Source: DASQZT01 sp963728965 (GTDB lineage: Bacteria; Acidobacteriota; Terriglobia; Bryobacterales; Bryobacteraceae). From it: a DNA stretch of 64,000 nucleotides. The DNA lies in the NCBI GenBank assembly GCA_963728965.1, contig CAVSMH010000007.1, positions 1-64,000 on the forward strand. Reading direction: 5' to 3'. The position numbers and the translations under genes were made by a program. Every line of letters begins with the position of its first letter. Positions within the stretch are counted from its first letter, which is position 1. Positions 35,767 through 43,931 of this stretch are shown piece after piece. The notes under the pieces were generated by a model that was not told the DNA's origin, made no database searches, and saw only the letters and a list, made by a program, of their open reading frames with translations.

Positions 35767-36834
35767 TTGCTCCAGTGGCTGTTGATTTTCGTTCCGGTGA
35801 CCATCGGGCTGGAGTTCTTTTCGCCCGAATCGCACACGCTGATCTTCCTTGTGGCGTGCTTGGCCATCGTGCCGCTGGCGGGGTGGCTCGGCGAAGCCAC
35901 CGAGAACCTGTGCGCGTATACGGGCGCCGGGCTCAGCGCGCTGTTGAACGTGACCTTCGGGAATGCCGCCGAGCTGATCCTGGCGGGGATGGCCCTGCAC
36001 AAAGGGCTGCACACAGTGGTGAAGGCCTCGCTCACCGGATCGATTCTGGGCAATATTCTGCTGGTGCTGGGGGGGGCGGTGCTGGCGGGCGGCCTGCGGC
36101 ATCGCGAGCAGTCGTTCAACGTCACCGCGGCGCGGGAGCAGTCCACGTTGCTGACGCTGTCGTCGATCGCGCTGATCATGCCCGCGGCGTTTCACTTGCT
36201 GGCCGGGCCGAGCGGGCGGCCGGGCGAGGACAACCTGAACGTGATCATCGCGGTAGTTCTGCTGGTGGCGTATGGCGCGCACCTGGTGTTTTCGCTCTAC
36301 ACCCACAAGCAGCTTTTCGCGGGCGACCCGGGCGACCTCGGGCAGAACCACTGGAGCCTCAAGAAGGCGCTGGCGGTGCTGGCTGGCGCTACGGCGCTGA
36401 TCGCGTGGACGAGCGAGATCCTGACGGGATCGGTGGAGCCCGCGGCGGCGTCGTTCGGCATGAGCCGGGTTTTTCTCGGCGTGATCATCGTGGCGGTGGT
36501 GGGCAACGCCGCCGAACACAGCACGGCCATCATGCTGGCGCTCCGCAACCGCATGGAGGTGTCGCTGGGAATCGCCATCGGGAGCAGTTTGCAGATCGCG
36601 TTGTTCGTGGCGCCGGTGCTGGTGATCGCCAGCCACTTCGTAGGGCCGCGTCCGATGGACCTGGTGTTTTCGCCCGCCGAAGTGCTGGCGGTGTTCGTGG
36701 CGGTGCTGATCACCGGGCAGGTCGCTTCCGATGGCAAGACCAACTGGCTGGAGGGTGTGCAACTGCTGGTGGTGTACCTCATCCTGGCCATGGTGTTTTA
36801 CTTCCTGCCGGACGCGCAAAGCGCGGGGCATTGA
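35767..36834 (+). CDS. cax: Ca2+/H+ antiporter (CaCA family, Cax-type)
   Basis: 355 residues, TTG start three bases after the symporter stop. Eleven hydrophobic segments. The two inverted alpha-repeats of the family are clear: GWLGEATENL and NVTFGNAAELILAGMAL in the first half, VVGNAAEHSTAIMLALRNRM with SLGIAIGSSLQIALFVAPVL in the second. The conserved Glu residues in both GNAAE motifs are the ion-exchange sites. Exports Ca2+ (or another divalent cation) against protons. Confidence 0.92.
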   Translation: MLQWLLIFVPVTIGLEFFSPESHTLIFLVACLAIVPLAGWLGEATENLCAYTGAGLSALLNVTFGNAAELILAGMALHKGLHTVVKASLTGSILGNILLVLGGAVLAGGLRHREQSFNVTAAREQSTLLTLSSIALIMPAAFHLLAGPSGRPGEDNLNVIIAVVLLVAYGAHLVFSLYTHKQLFAGDPGDLGQNHWSLKKALAVLAGATALIAWTSEILTGSVEPAAASFGMSRVFLGVIIVAVVGNAAEHSTAIMLALRNRMEVSLGIAIGSSLQIALFVAPVLVIASHFVGPRPMDLVFSPAEVLAVFVAVLITGQVASDGKTNWLEGVQLLVVYLILAMVFYFLPDAQSAGH

Positions 36835-36900
36835 GCGTAACATCACGCGATGGACGAGGCCCGTCACGGCGCATTGTACATTGAAGGTGGGGGGTCTCGC

Positions 36901-38907
36901 TTGCTGAAGATCGCGCTGGTTTCCACTCTCTGGATGGCGGCGGCGTTTGCCCAGTCCACCGCCAATCTCCGATTCGACGTGCAAAACATGGACCGCACCG
37001 CCAATCCTTGTGAAAATTTTTATCAATACGCGTGCGGCACCTGGCTCAAGAACAACCCCATTCCGCCGGACCAGGCGATCTGGGGGCGCTTCAGCGAGCT
37101 CGAGGAGCGCAATCGCGTCATCCTGCACGACATCCTGGAGGAGGCTTCCAAACCCGATCCGGGACGGGACGCGGTGGCGCAGAAGATTGGCGACTACTAT
37201 GCCGCCTGCATGGATGGGAAGACCATCGATGCGCAGGGGCTGAAGCCGGTGGAACCGGACCTCGCGCGCATCCGCGGCCTTCAGGACAAGGCGCAGCTTG
37301 CCGGGGAAATCGCGCATCTGCACAGCGTAGGCGTTCCAGCGCTGTTCGATTTCTATTCGGCGCCGGACGCCAAGGACTCGAAGATGGAGATTGCGCAGTC
37401 GGACCAGGGCGGGATCGGCCTGCCGGACCGCGACTACTATCTGAAGGACGATCCTCAGTCGGTGGCGCTGCGCGAGAAATACGTGGCGCACGTGGCGCGC
37501 ATGCTGGAACTGGCGGGGGTGCGGGCGGAGCAGGCCAGGCGGGACGCCGCCGCGGTGATGCGCATCGAGACGGCGCTGGCAAGGGGCTCGCTCGACAACG
37601 TGGCGCGCCGCGATCCGGAGAAGGTCTACCACAAGCTCGGCGTTGGGGAACTGGAGTCGCTTGCGCCGGCCTTCCGCTGGCCCCAATACTTCGCCGGGAC
37701 CGGCGCGCCCGCATTCCAGAGCCTCAACGTGGCCTGGCCGGATTTCTTCCAAGCCATGAGCGCCGAGATTCAGAGCGCCAGCCTGGACGATTGGAAGACC
37801 TACCTGATCTGGCACACGCTCCACTCCCATGCCCGGATTCTGCCGGCTGCGTTCGTGGAGGAGAATTTCAATTTCTACGGCAAGGTGCTGACCGGCACTA
37901 CCGAGATGCGGGTGCGCTGGAAGCGCTGCGTGGATTACACCGACCAGGAACTGGGCGAGGCGCTGGGAAAGAAATACGTGGAGCGGACCTTTGGCGCCGA
38001 GGGCAAAGCGCGCACCCTGAAGCTGGTGGATGCGCTCGAAAAGGCGCTGGGCGACGACATCCAGCAACTGGACTGGATGAGCCCGGCCACCAAGAAACAG
38101 GCCCTGGTGAAGCTCCACGGGATCACCAACAAGATCGGCTATCCCGACCATTGGCGGGACTATTCGAGCGTGGTGATCCGCCGCGACGAAGCGCTGGCCA
38201 ACGACTACCGCGCCAATACCTTCGAGTTTCACCGCATCCTGAACAAGATCGGCAAGCCGGTGGACCGCCAGGAATGGGAGATGACGCCGCCCACCGTGAA
38301 TGCCTACTACGAGCCGCAGATGAACGACATCAACTTTCCGGCGGGCATCCTGCAGCCGCCGTTTTACGACAACCGGATGGACGATGCGGTGAACTTCGGC
38401 GGCATCGGCATGGTGATCGGCCACGAGCTGACGCACGGGTTCGACGATGAAGGGCGGCAGTTCGACGCCGAGGGAAACCTGCGCGACTGGTGGACGCCGG
38501 AAGACGCGAAGAACTTCGGGGAGCGCGAGGCGTGCATGGCCGACGAATACTCCAGTTTCGAAGTGGCGCCGGGGCTGCACATCAACGGCAAGCTCACCCT
38601 GGGCGAGAACACGGCCGATAACGGCGGGCTGCGCATTGCGCTGATGGCCCTGATGGATACCATCGGCAATCGCACGCAGAAGATCGACGGATTCACGCCG
38701 GAGCAGCGCTTCTTCCTCTCCTTCGGGCAGGTGTGGTGCCAGAACGCGCGGGCCGAGGCGCTGCGGCTTCAGGTGCTGACCAATCCGCATTCGCCGGCGA
38801 AGTTTCGTGTGTTCGGCGCGGTGGAAAACATGTCCGAGTTCCAGAAGGCCTTTTCCTGCAGGCCGGCGCAGAAGATGGTCCGGGCGAACCGGTGCCACGT
38901 ATGGTGA
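36901..38907 (+). CDS. M13 family (neprilysin/PepO-like) secreted zinc metallopeptidase
   Basis: 668 residues from TTG 36901, chosen because it opens a signal peptide (LLKIALVSTLWMAAAFAQST); an earlier GTG/ATG frame at 36850 would place a charged stretch first. Mature N-terminus has NPCENFYQYACGTWLKNN, a family signature. Zinc site HELTH in GMVIGHELTHGFDDEGR, third ligand in LGENTADNGGLRIA, and substrate-binding NAYYEPQMNDINFPAGIL. It ends CHVW, close to the conserved CxxW terminus. Degrades peptides in the periplasm or outside the cell. Complete. Confidence 0.93.
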   Translation: MLKIALVSTLWMAAAFAQSTANLRFDVQNMDRTANPCENFYQYACGTWLKNNPIPPDQAIWGRFSELEERNRVILHDILEEASKPDPGRDAVAQKIGDYYAACMDGKTIDAQGLKPVEPDLARIRGLQDKAQLAGEIAHLHSVGVPALFDFYSAPDAKDSKMEIAQSDQGGIGLPDRDYYLKDDPQSVALREKYVAHVARMLELAGVRAEQARRDAAAVMRIETALARGSLDNVARRDPEKVYHKLGVGELESLAPAFRWPQYFAGTGAPAFQSLNVAWPDFFQAMSAEIQSASLDDWKTYLIWHTLHSHARILPAAFVEENFNFYGKVLTGTTEMRVRWKRCVDYTDQELGEALGKKYVERTFGAEGKARTLKLVDALEKALGDDIQQLDWMSPATKKQALVKLHGITNKIGYPDHWRDYSSVVIRRDEALANDYRANTFEFHRILNKIGKPVDRQEWEMTPPTVNAYYEPQMNDINFPAGILQPPFYDNRMDDAVNFGGIGMVIGHELTHGFDDEGRQFDAEGNLRDWWTPEDAKNFGEREACMADEYSSFEVAPGLHINGKLTLGENTADNGGLRIALMALMDTIGNRTQKIDGFTPEQRFFLSFGQVWCQNARAEALRLQVLTNPHSPAKFRVFGAVENMSEFQKAFSCRPAQKMVRANRCHVW

Positions 38908-38952
38908 TGAAGGTGTGAGGACGCGCACGGTCGCGGGCCGCCGCGGCACTCG

Positions 38953-39789
38953 ATGTGCAGCGCCACCAGCGCCATGTACCGAGTGTTCGTGTTGGGGGCG
39001 CTGCTCGCGGGAGGGCTGTGGTGTGGCCCGGGTTCCGACGGCTGGACGGTGGCCGCCGAAGAGCAGTTTCTGCTGAACGCGCGCATCATCGCGGACGCCC
39101 CCGCGGGCCACGGCATTACCGGGTCGCGCAAGGTCACGCTGAGCGATGGGCGCCGAACACACGCGGCCCACGCCCAGACCGTGAACATCTACATGCCTCT
39201 GTTCAAGGGCAAGGACGGATCGCGGGAGAAGGAGTTCAAGGACAGTTGGAAGTTCAATGTGGCGGCCTTCCGGCTGGCCCGGTTGTTGAACCTGACGGAC
39301 ATGGTTCCGGTATCGGTGGCGCGCCCGATCGGCGGCAAGCCGGCATCGTTCGACTGGTGGGTGGACGACGTGTTGATGAATGAGCGCGAGCGGGTGACGC
39401 GCCACATCGAACCGCCCGATCTCGGCCGATGGAACCGCCAGATGGATACCATACGGATTTTCGACCAACTGATCTACAACATGGACCGGAGCCAGGAGAA
39501 CCTGCTGATCGGGCGGAACTGGAACGTATGGATGATCGACCACACCCGCGCCTTCCGTAAGTGGACCCACCTGCGCGACCCGGCGGCGATCACGCACGTG
39601 ACGCCCGCGCTGCTCGGCGCGCTGCGCGGCCTGAAACGTTCGGACGTGGCACGCGAGTTGGGCGAGTTTCTCACTACCGGGGAGATCGACGGGCTGATGG
39701 CGCGGCGCGACTTGATCGTGGCGCGCCTGGCGGGCCACTTCGGGAGCGCGGCCGGACTGCCGCACTTCGCAGCGACAGGATCGCGGTAG
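38953..39789 (+). CDS. Secreted protein with a kinase-fold-like (HipA/PI3K-like) signature
   Basis: 278 residues (or 271 from ATG 38974), with a leader YRVFVLGALLAGGLWCG that may be lipoprotein-like (GGLWC). The central region has FNVAAFRLARLLNLTDMVPV and, near residue 170, IFDQLIYNMDRSQENLLI followed by NVWMIDHTRAFRK. The spacing of N-x-D-R...N...I-D-H resembles the catalytic loop and metal motif of HipA/PI3K-like and Fam20-like kinases, where DR-x3-N and ID(H/F) hold ATP-metal. No glycine loop is recognisable, although a Lys is present in the preceding sequence. Function unproven; export would be unusual for a kinase. Confidence 0.5.
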   Translation: MCSATSAMYRVFVLGALLAGGLWCGPGSDGWTVAAEEQFLLNARIIADAPAGHGITGSRKVTLSDGRRTHAAHAQTVNIYMPLFKGKDGSREKEFKDSWKFNVAAFRLARLLNLTDMVPVSVARPIGGKPASFDWWVDDVLMNERERVTRHIEPPDLGRWNRQMDTIRIFDQLIYNMDRSQENLLIGRNWNVWMIDHTRAFRKWTHLRDPAAITHVTPALLGALRGLKRSDVARELGEFLTTGEIDGLMARRDLIVARLAGHFGSAAGLPHFAATGSR

Positions 39790-39896
39790 GGGCCGCTTGC
39801 CGCCGCTCCTCTCCGGGGTGCTGCCGGCGTTGCCACGCGGCGTGCGTGCCCTGCTTTGGTCCACCGGCGGTCTGGGATTTCGCGAGAAGATAGATC

Positions 39897-41081
39897 ATGC
39901 CCAGAAGACCTCTTTCGGCGGCAGGTGCGGGCAGCGGTCCGCCAATTGATCTGTTCGAGGCGATGGGAGGGGCGGCAAAATGCCGCGAACTTGCGACCGC
40001 ATTCTATGCCCGTGTGGCCAAGGATCCGGTCCTGCGGCCGCTGTTTCCGGGAAAGACGTTCAGGTGCGCCATTGAGGAGTTTGCGGCGTTCCTGGTTCAG
40101 TTCCTGGGTGGCCCCCCGGAGGACTCCCAACGACGGTGGTGGTTGAGCTTGCGTGAATCGCATCGCCGTTTTCCGATCGGGCCGAAGGAGCGGGACGCGT
40201 GGATGGGGCACATAACGAGGGTATTGGGCGAGGTTGCGATGAGCGAGCCCATGCGCGGCGCCTTGCTCGAGCTTTTCACGGAGGCGTCCGCGTATGTCGT
40301 CAATACCGGCCCCGCCTCTACGGAGATGAGGCGATCGGAGCATTCCGACATCCACGTTCAGATCGCCCGGCGATGGGAGGAGCAGCGTGCATTGGACGAT
40401 GCCGTGGCGGCAGTCCGCGATGGTGACCTCGATCGAATCATCGCGATGGTGGCGAGCCCCCCGTTGCGATCCTGCTTCGAACGGAACCGCGCGGTGTTCG
40501 CGAACTTTGCGGGTGTGCTGATCGGAAGCGGCATTGCCGCCATGGCGGATTACGCACACCGCATTTTGCTGGAGAATGCGGATCTCGCGCGGGAACGCTA
40601 CGCCGGCCGCACCCTGCTGCACGCGGCGTCCGCCGCCGGCAACCTGGCGATCGTCGCGGCGCTTTTAACGCTGGGGGTCGATGCCAACATCCGGGACGGG
40701 GGCGGTCATACTCCGCTCTATTCCGTGGGGAACGAATGTCCCGGCGGCGGCCCTGTGGTGAAAGCGTTGGTGCAAGGGGGCGCGACGGTCCATGCTTGCG
40801 ATGGAGTGAAGCATTGCACAGCGCTGCACATGGCGGCTCGCCGGGGTAACGTCGAGGCGTGCGAAGCCTTGCTTGCGTGCGGGGCTAACATCGAGGCGCG
40901 CGACAGCCTGGGCGAAACGCCGCTGCGGCGCGCCGTCAATTGCGGACAGGCGGGTGTTGCCGCGTTGCTCCTGGCAAAGGGCGCCGATCCGCACTCGATG
41001 GGAAGCAAGGGACTGACTCCGTTATCGGCGGCGCGGACCGACGCCATGCGCGGCCTCCTGGTAGCCTGGGCGGCGCAATAG
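39897..41081 (+). CDS. Truncated haemoglobin (group II-like) fused to ankyrin repeats
   Basis: 394 residues without a signal peptide. Residues about 18-130 match a group II truncated globin: LFEAMGGAAKCRELATAFYA (with B10-type Tyr), KDPVLRPLFPGKTF, FLVQFLGG, WWLSLRESHRRFPIGPKERD with the proximal His in ESHRRFPIG, and AWMGHITRVL. A linker of about 90 residues follows, then four or five ankyrin repeats from residue 240: GRTLLHAASAAGNLAIVAAL, GGHTPLYSVGNE, HCTALHMAARRGNVEACEAL, LGETPLRRAVNCGQAGVAAL and KGLTPLSAAR. It probably couples O2/NO/redox sensing by haem to protein binding. Confidence 0.8.
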   Translation: MPRRPLSAAGAGSGPPIDLFEAMGGAAKCRELATAFYARVAKDPVLRPLFPGKTFRCAIEEFAAFLVQFLGGPPEDSQRRWWLSLRESHRRFPIGPKERDAWMGHITRVLGEVAMSEPMRGALLELFTEASAYVVNTGPASTEMRRSEHSDIHVQIARRWEEQRALDDAVAAVRDGDLDRIIAMVASPPLRSCFERNRAVFANFAGVLIGSGIAAMADYAHRILLENADLARERYAGRTLLHAASAAGNLAIVAALLTLGVDANIRDGGGHTPLYSVGNECPGGGPVVKALVQGGATVHACDGVKHCTALHMAARRGNVEACEALLACGANIEARDSLGETPLRRAVNCGQAGVAALLLAKGADPHSMGSKGLTPLSAARTDAMRGLLVAWAAQ

Positions 41082-41128
41082 ATCGGCGGAGCCGGGTCCA
41101 GGAGCCCGTTGCGGGCCCCAGGCGATGT

Positions 41129-42911
41129 TCAGTTGTCTTCGCGCATGATTGCGTACGGGCTGACCAACAACGCGCCGCGCGCGAGGTCCGGCCGAGGCGC
41201 TGTTCGAGCGTCGTTACCACGAGGGGAGCACGCGCCACGCCCCGGTACGGATTCGATTTTACGGCGCAGGTCCACCAGCATGGCGGGCTTCACGTCCCGC
41301 GCGCGCCGAGAATCAGTGGCATGCTGCGGCGACAGTCCTGCGCCATCGGAAAATAGATGGCGGGTTCCGCACGCCGCTGGAAGATTCCCAGCGGCGCCGA
41401 CGCCACCGGCGCGCGAAAGCCGGCGGAGTAGTTGACCTCGCGCGATGGCAATTGCCGTGGCTCGCTGCGGAAGGACTGCCAGACGGCATTGCCGCCCGGC
41501 GGCTGCCCGGTCCAAGCCACTCCCGAAACACCGGCTACCAACTGCGCCGCACGCTCGACATCGCGGAAGTACTGGAGATTGACATAGGGATCGGCGGTCT
41601 CGACCGTGGCGAGGACCGGGTGGCCAAGGCGACGGCCGGTGTTGGTCTGTAGCGCGCTTCGAAAGCCGGCGAGGAGGAACGCCGTCGCCACCACGAGCAT
41701 GCAGCACGTCGTCATCTGGGCCACCACCAGAAGCATGCGCAGACGCCGGACCGGCTTGGACGGCCCCGCGCTGTCGCGGCGCAGGATCGCCGCCGGGCGA
41801 TCGTGTGGAGTCAGGCAGACCGGCAGAAGACCGCACACCATGGTGATTGCGAAACACGCGGCGGATGACAGGGCGATGCCGATACGATCGGGCGTGAATC
41901 CCATACGCTCGGCATCCTGTTCAAACAAGAGCGCCGGGAGAAGATGCGCCGTCCACGCGGCCAACACCATGCCGGCCGCACCGCCGATTGCGGAGATGAC
42001 AATGGTATCCGCGAGCAGAGCTCGCGCCAGTTGCCAGCGGCCGGCGCCGAGCGCGACCCGAAGGGAGGTCTCCCGCGAGCGTGCGAAGGCGCGTCCGAGC
42101 AGGAACAGCGCGACATTGCCGGAAGCCACAAAAAAGACGATCCCCGCGGCGATAGCGAGCAGCGTGCCCACGCGGGACATGCCTTCCGCTAATTCGGGTG
42201 GCACGCCCGTATACGGGAGGACGATGAACTCACGGGAGCCCGCGCGAATCCGCTGCGGCGCCTGATCGGCCGGCACGTCACGGCGCAATCGGCCGGCAAC
42301 CCAGAAATTCGGGCTGGCGCGGTCCACAGCGGTGAGGGCGTTCTCGTGCAACGGCGTCCAGAGATCGACGGCACGATCGCGATACAGGCCTTCCAGCCAG
42401 GCGGGCGCCACGCCGCCCACGGGGACGTTGACCCCGTCAATGAGAACCGGCTCGCCGCGGATTTCGGCCTTGCCGGGGAATTCACTCTGCCGCAGGTGGT
42501 GACTGACGACGATGCCTCGCTCGAGCGACAGGTGAAGCAGAGCGGCGAGATGGGGCGTGACGGCGGCCACCGAAACGACGTCCGAGCGATCCGCGAATTG
42601 AACGGCGACCGGCGAGATGCGCGCCGCACCCACCCATTCGAACGCGGAAGCGCCCTTTTCGAGCGACAGATAGTCCTGGTAGGAGAGGGGCCGGATTCAC
42701 CATGCGCGCCCCGCACGAATACCGCAACGACCCGGTCGAGAGAGATGCCCGGGAAGGCATGCGGGACCAGCCCCGGTACGAATGCGCGGACCGATGCATT
42801 GCTGCCAGTCCCAAGCGCAATGGTGAGCAACAGCAGCAGCGACAGACCCGGCGTCCGCAGAAAACTCCTCATCGAGTACCGGATGTCGCGCAGGATGGGA
42901 AACAAGCTCAG
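41129..42911 (-). pseudogene. ADOP-type ABC permease remnant, frameshifted and 3' truncated
   Basis: Homology begins near 42911 with SLFPILRDIRYSMRSFLRTP and LLLLLTIALGTGSNASVRAF, as in the intact permease at 22647. Near 42690 the frame changes to SYQDYLSLEKGASAFEWVGA and continues through the MacB-like domain (PVLIDGVNVPVGGVAPAWLE) and an FtsX block (VFFVASGNVALFLLGRAFAR, SLRVALGAGRWQLARALLAD). A stop occurs at 41290. In other frames DVKPAMLVDLRRKIESVPG and VVTTLEQRLGR carry on, showing further indels near 41300, 41240 and 41190. The second FtsX domain is missing. Not functional as sequenced. Confidence 0.8.
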
Positions 42912-43188
42912 TCTGACCTGCAACTGGAAGCCCGCCGACGAGCGACGTGTTTTCTTCGCGTTTGCCGGACGGTTCGGCGGCCACGGGTTACGATTCCGCG
43001 CAGACGTTGTCCGCGAGCGGACACACCGGCCGTGGCTCTCCCGATGAGTCTGGCAGAATACAGGGATGCCGATTGCCATGCTTTCCACGGACCCCGGCAT
43101 TTCCACGGCCCTCCGACCCCGTTAGCGGAACGGCGGTGGAACCGGCGACTGCACTTTGCATTGCCGCAGCAGCCGCGACTTGGCGGTA

Positions 43189-43287
43189 CTCGCGCTGGAA
43201 AATGTGGCGCGTGGCCGGCCCGCTCAACCGCTCGTGCGCCCGATCTGCTTCCGCCAGCAGCGCGATGTCCTCGGGTGTGTACCGCAC
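43189..43287 (-). pseudogene. N-terminal fragment of an integrase-core transposase
   Basis: From GTG 43287 the minus strand reads VRYTPEDIALLAEADRAHER and LSGPATRHIFQREYRQ, which I recall as the start of an IS481-like/integrase-core transposase family common in soil bacteria (next expected: a short loop then ISVAHLYNLR). After about 33 residues the similarity ends and the frame continues in unrelated Ala/Gly-rich sequence. No terminal inverted repeats are seen. Suggests past insertion and deletion beside the decayed permease. Confidence 0.45.
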
Positions 43288-43455
43288 CCTTGAAGCGGTG
43301 TCGTTGGTAGGGCGCAGCCCGGCCGCGCCACGCCTACCCCATCCTTCCCTTTTTCATGCTCATCTTGCATTGGACAATTCTGACCGCCGGCTCCCACTTT
43401 GTTTCTTTCCGCGTTTCTGATAACCTGCTTAACCGTCTGGGTAGGGATGCCGCAC

Positions 43456-43929
43456 ATGAAACGAAAAATCACTCTCACCATCAATGGAAAACCGTATTCC
43501 GACGAAGTCGAGCCACGGCTCCTTCTGATCCACTACTTGCGCGAAGTGGTGGGCCTCACCGGCCCCCATATCGGATGTGAAACCTCCATTTGCGGCGCGT
43601 GCACCGTGATGCTCAACGGCAAGACAGTGAAATCGTGTACCATGTTCGCGGTCCAGGCCGACGGGCGGGAGATCCTCACCATCGAAGGACTCGCCGCCGA
43701 CGGCCGACTGGACCCGGTGCAGGAAGCCTTCTGGGACGAGCACGCACTGCAATGCGGGTACTGCACGCCGGGCATGATTCTCAGCGCCAAACAACTGCTG
43801 GCCGATAATCCCAGCCCCACAGACCAGGAAATCCGGCACGGCCTCGAAGGCAACCTGTGCCGCTGCACGGGGTATCAACATATCGTCAACGCGGTGCGGA
43901 CCGCGGCGGCGGGAAAGGCGGGTTCATAG
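43456..43929 (+). CDS. coxS: Carbon-monoxide-dehydrogenase-type small subunit, 2Fe-2S protein
   Basis: 157 residues from ATG 43456. Plant-type 2Fe-2S cluster motif CETSICGACTVMLNGKTVKSC-like spread over residues 42-62, and the second cluster domain with CGYCTPGM and CRCTGY. This is the electron-transfer subunit of a molybdenum hydroxylase of the CO dehydrogenase/xanthine oxidase family. Two bases separate it from the large subunit. First gene of the operon; the roughly 170 bases upstream should hold the promoter. Confidence 0.93.
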   Translation: MKRKITLTINGKPYSDEVEPRLLLIHYLREVVGLTGPHIGCETSICGACTVMLNGKTVKSCTMFAVQADGREILTIEGLAADGRLDPVQEAFWDEHALQCGYCTPGMILSAKQLLADNPSPTDQEIRHGLEGNLCRCTGYQHIVNAVRTAAAGKAGS

Positions 43930-43931
43930 CC

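Noticed and set aside
35749..39864. 1371-codon minus-strand open frame
   Set aside because: It runs antisense through the Ca2+/H+ antiporter, the M13 peptidase and the next gene, all with catalytic motifs; composition is typical of a GC-rich shadow.
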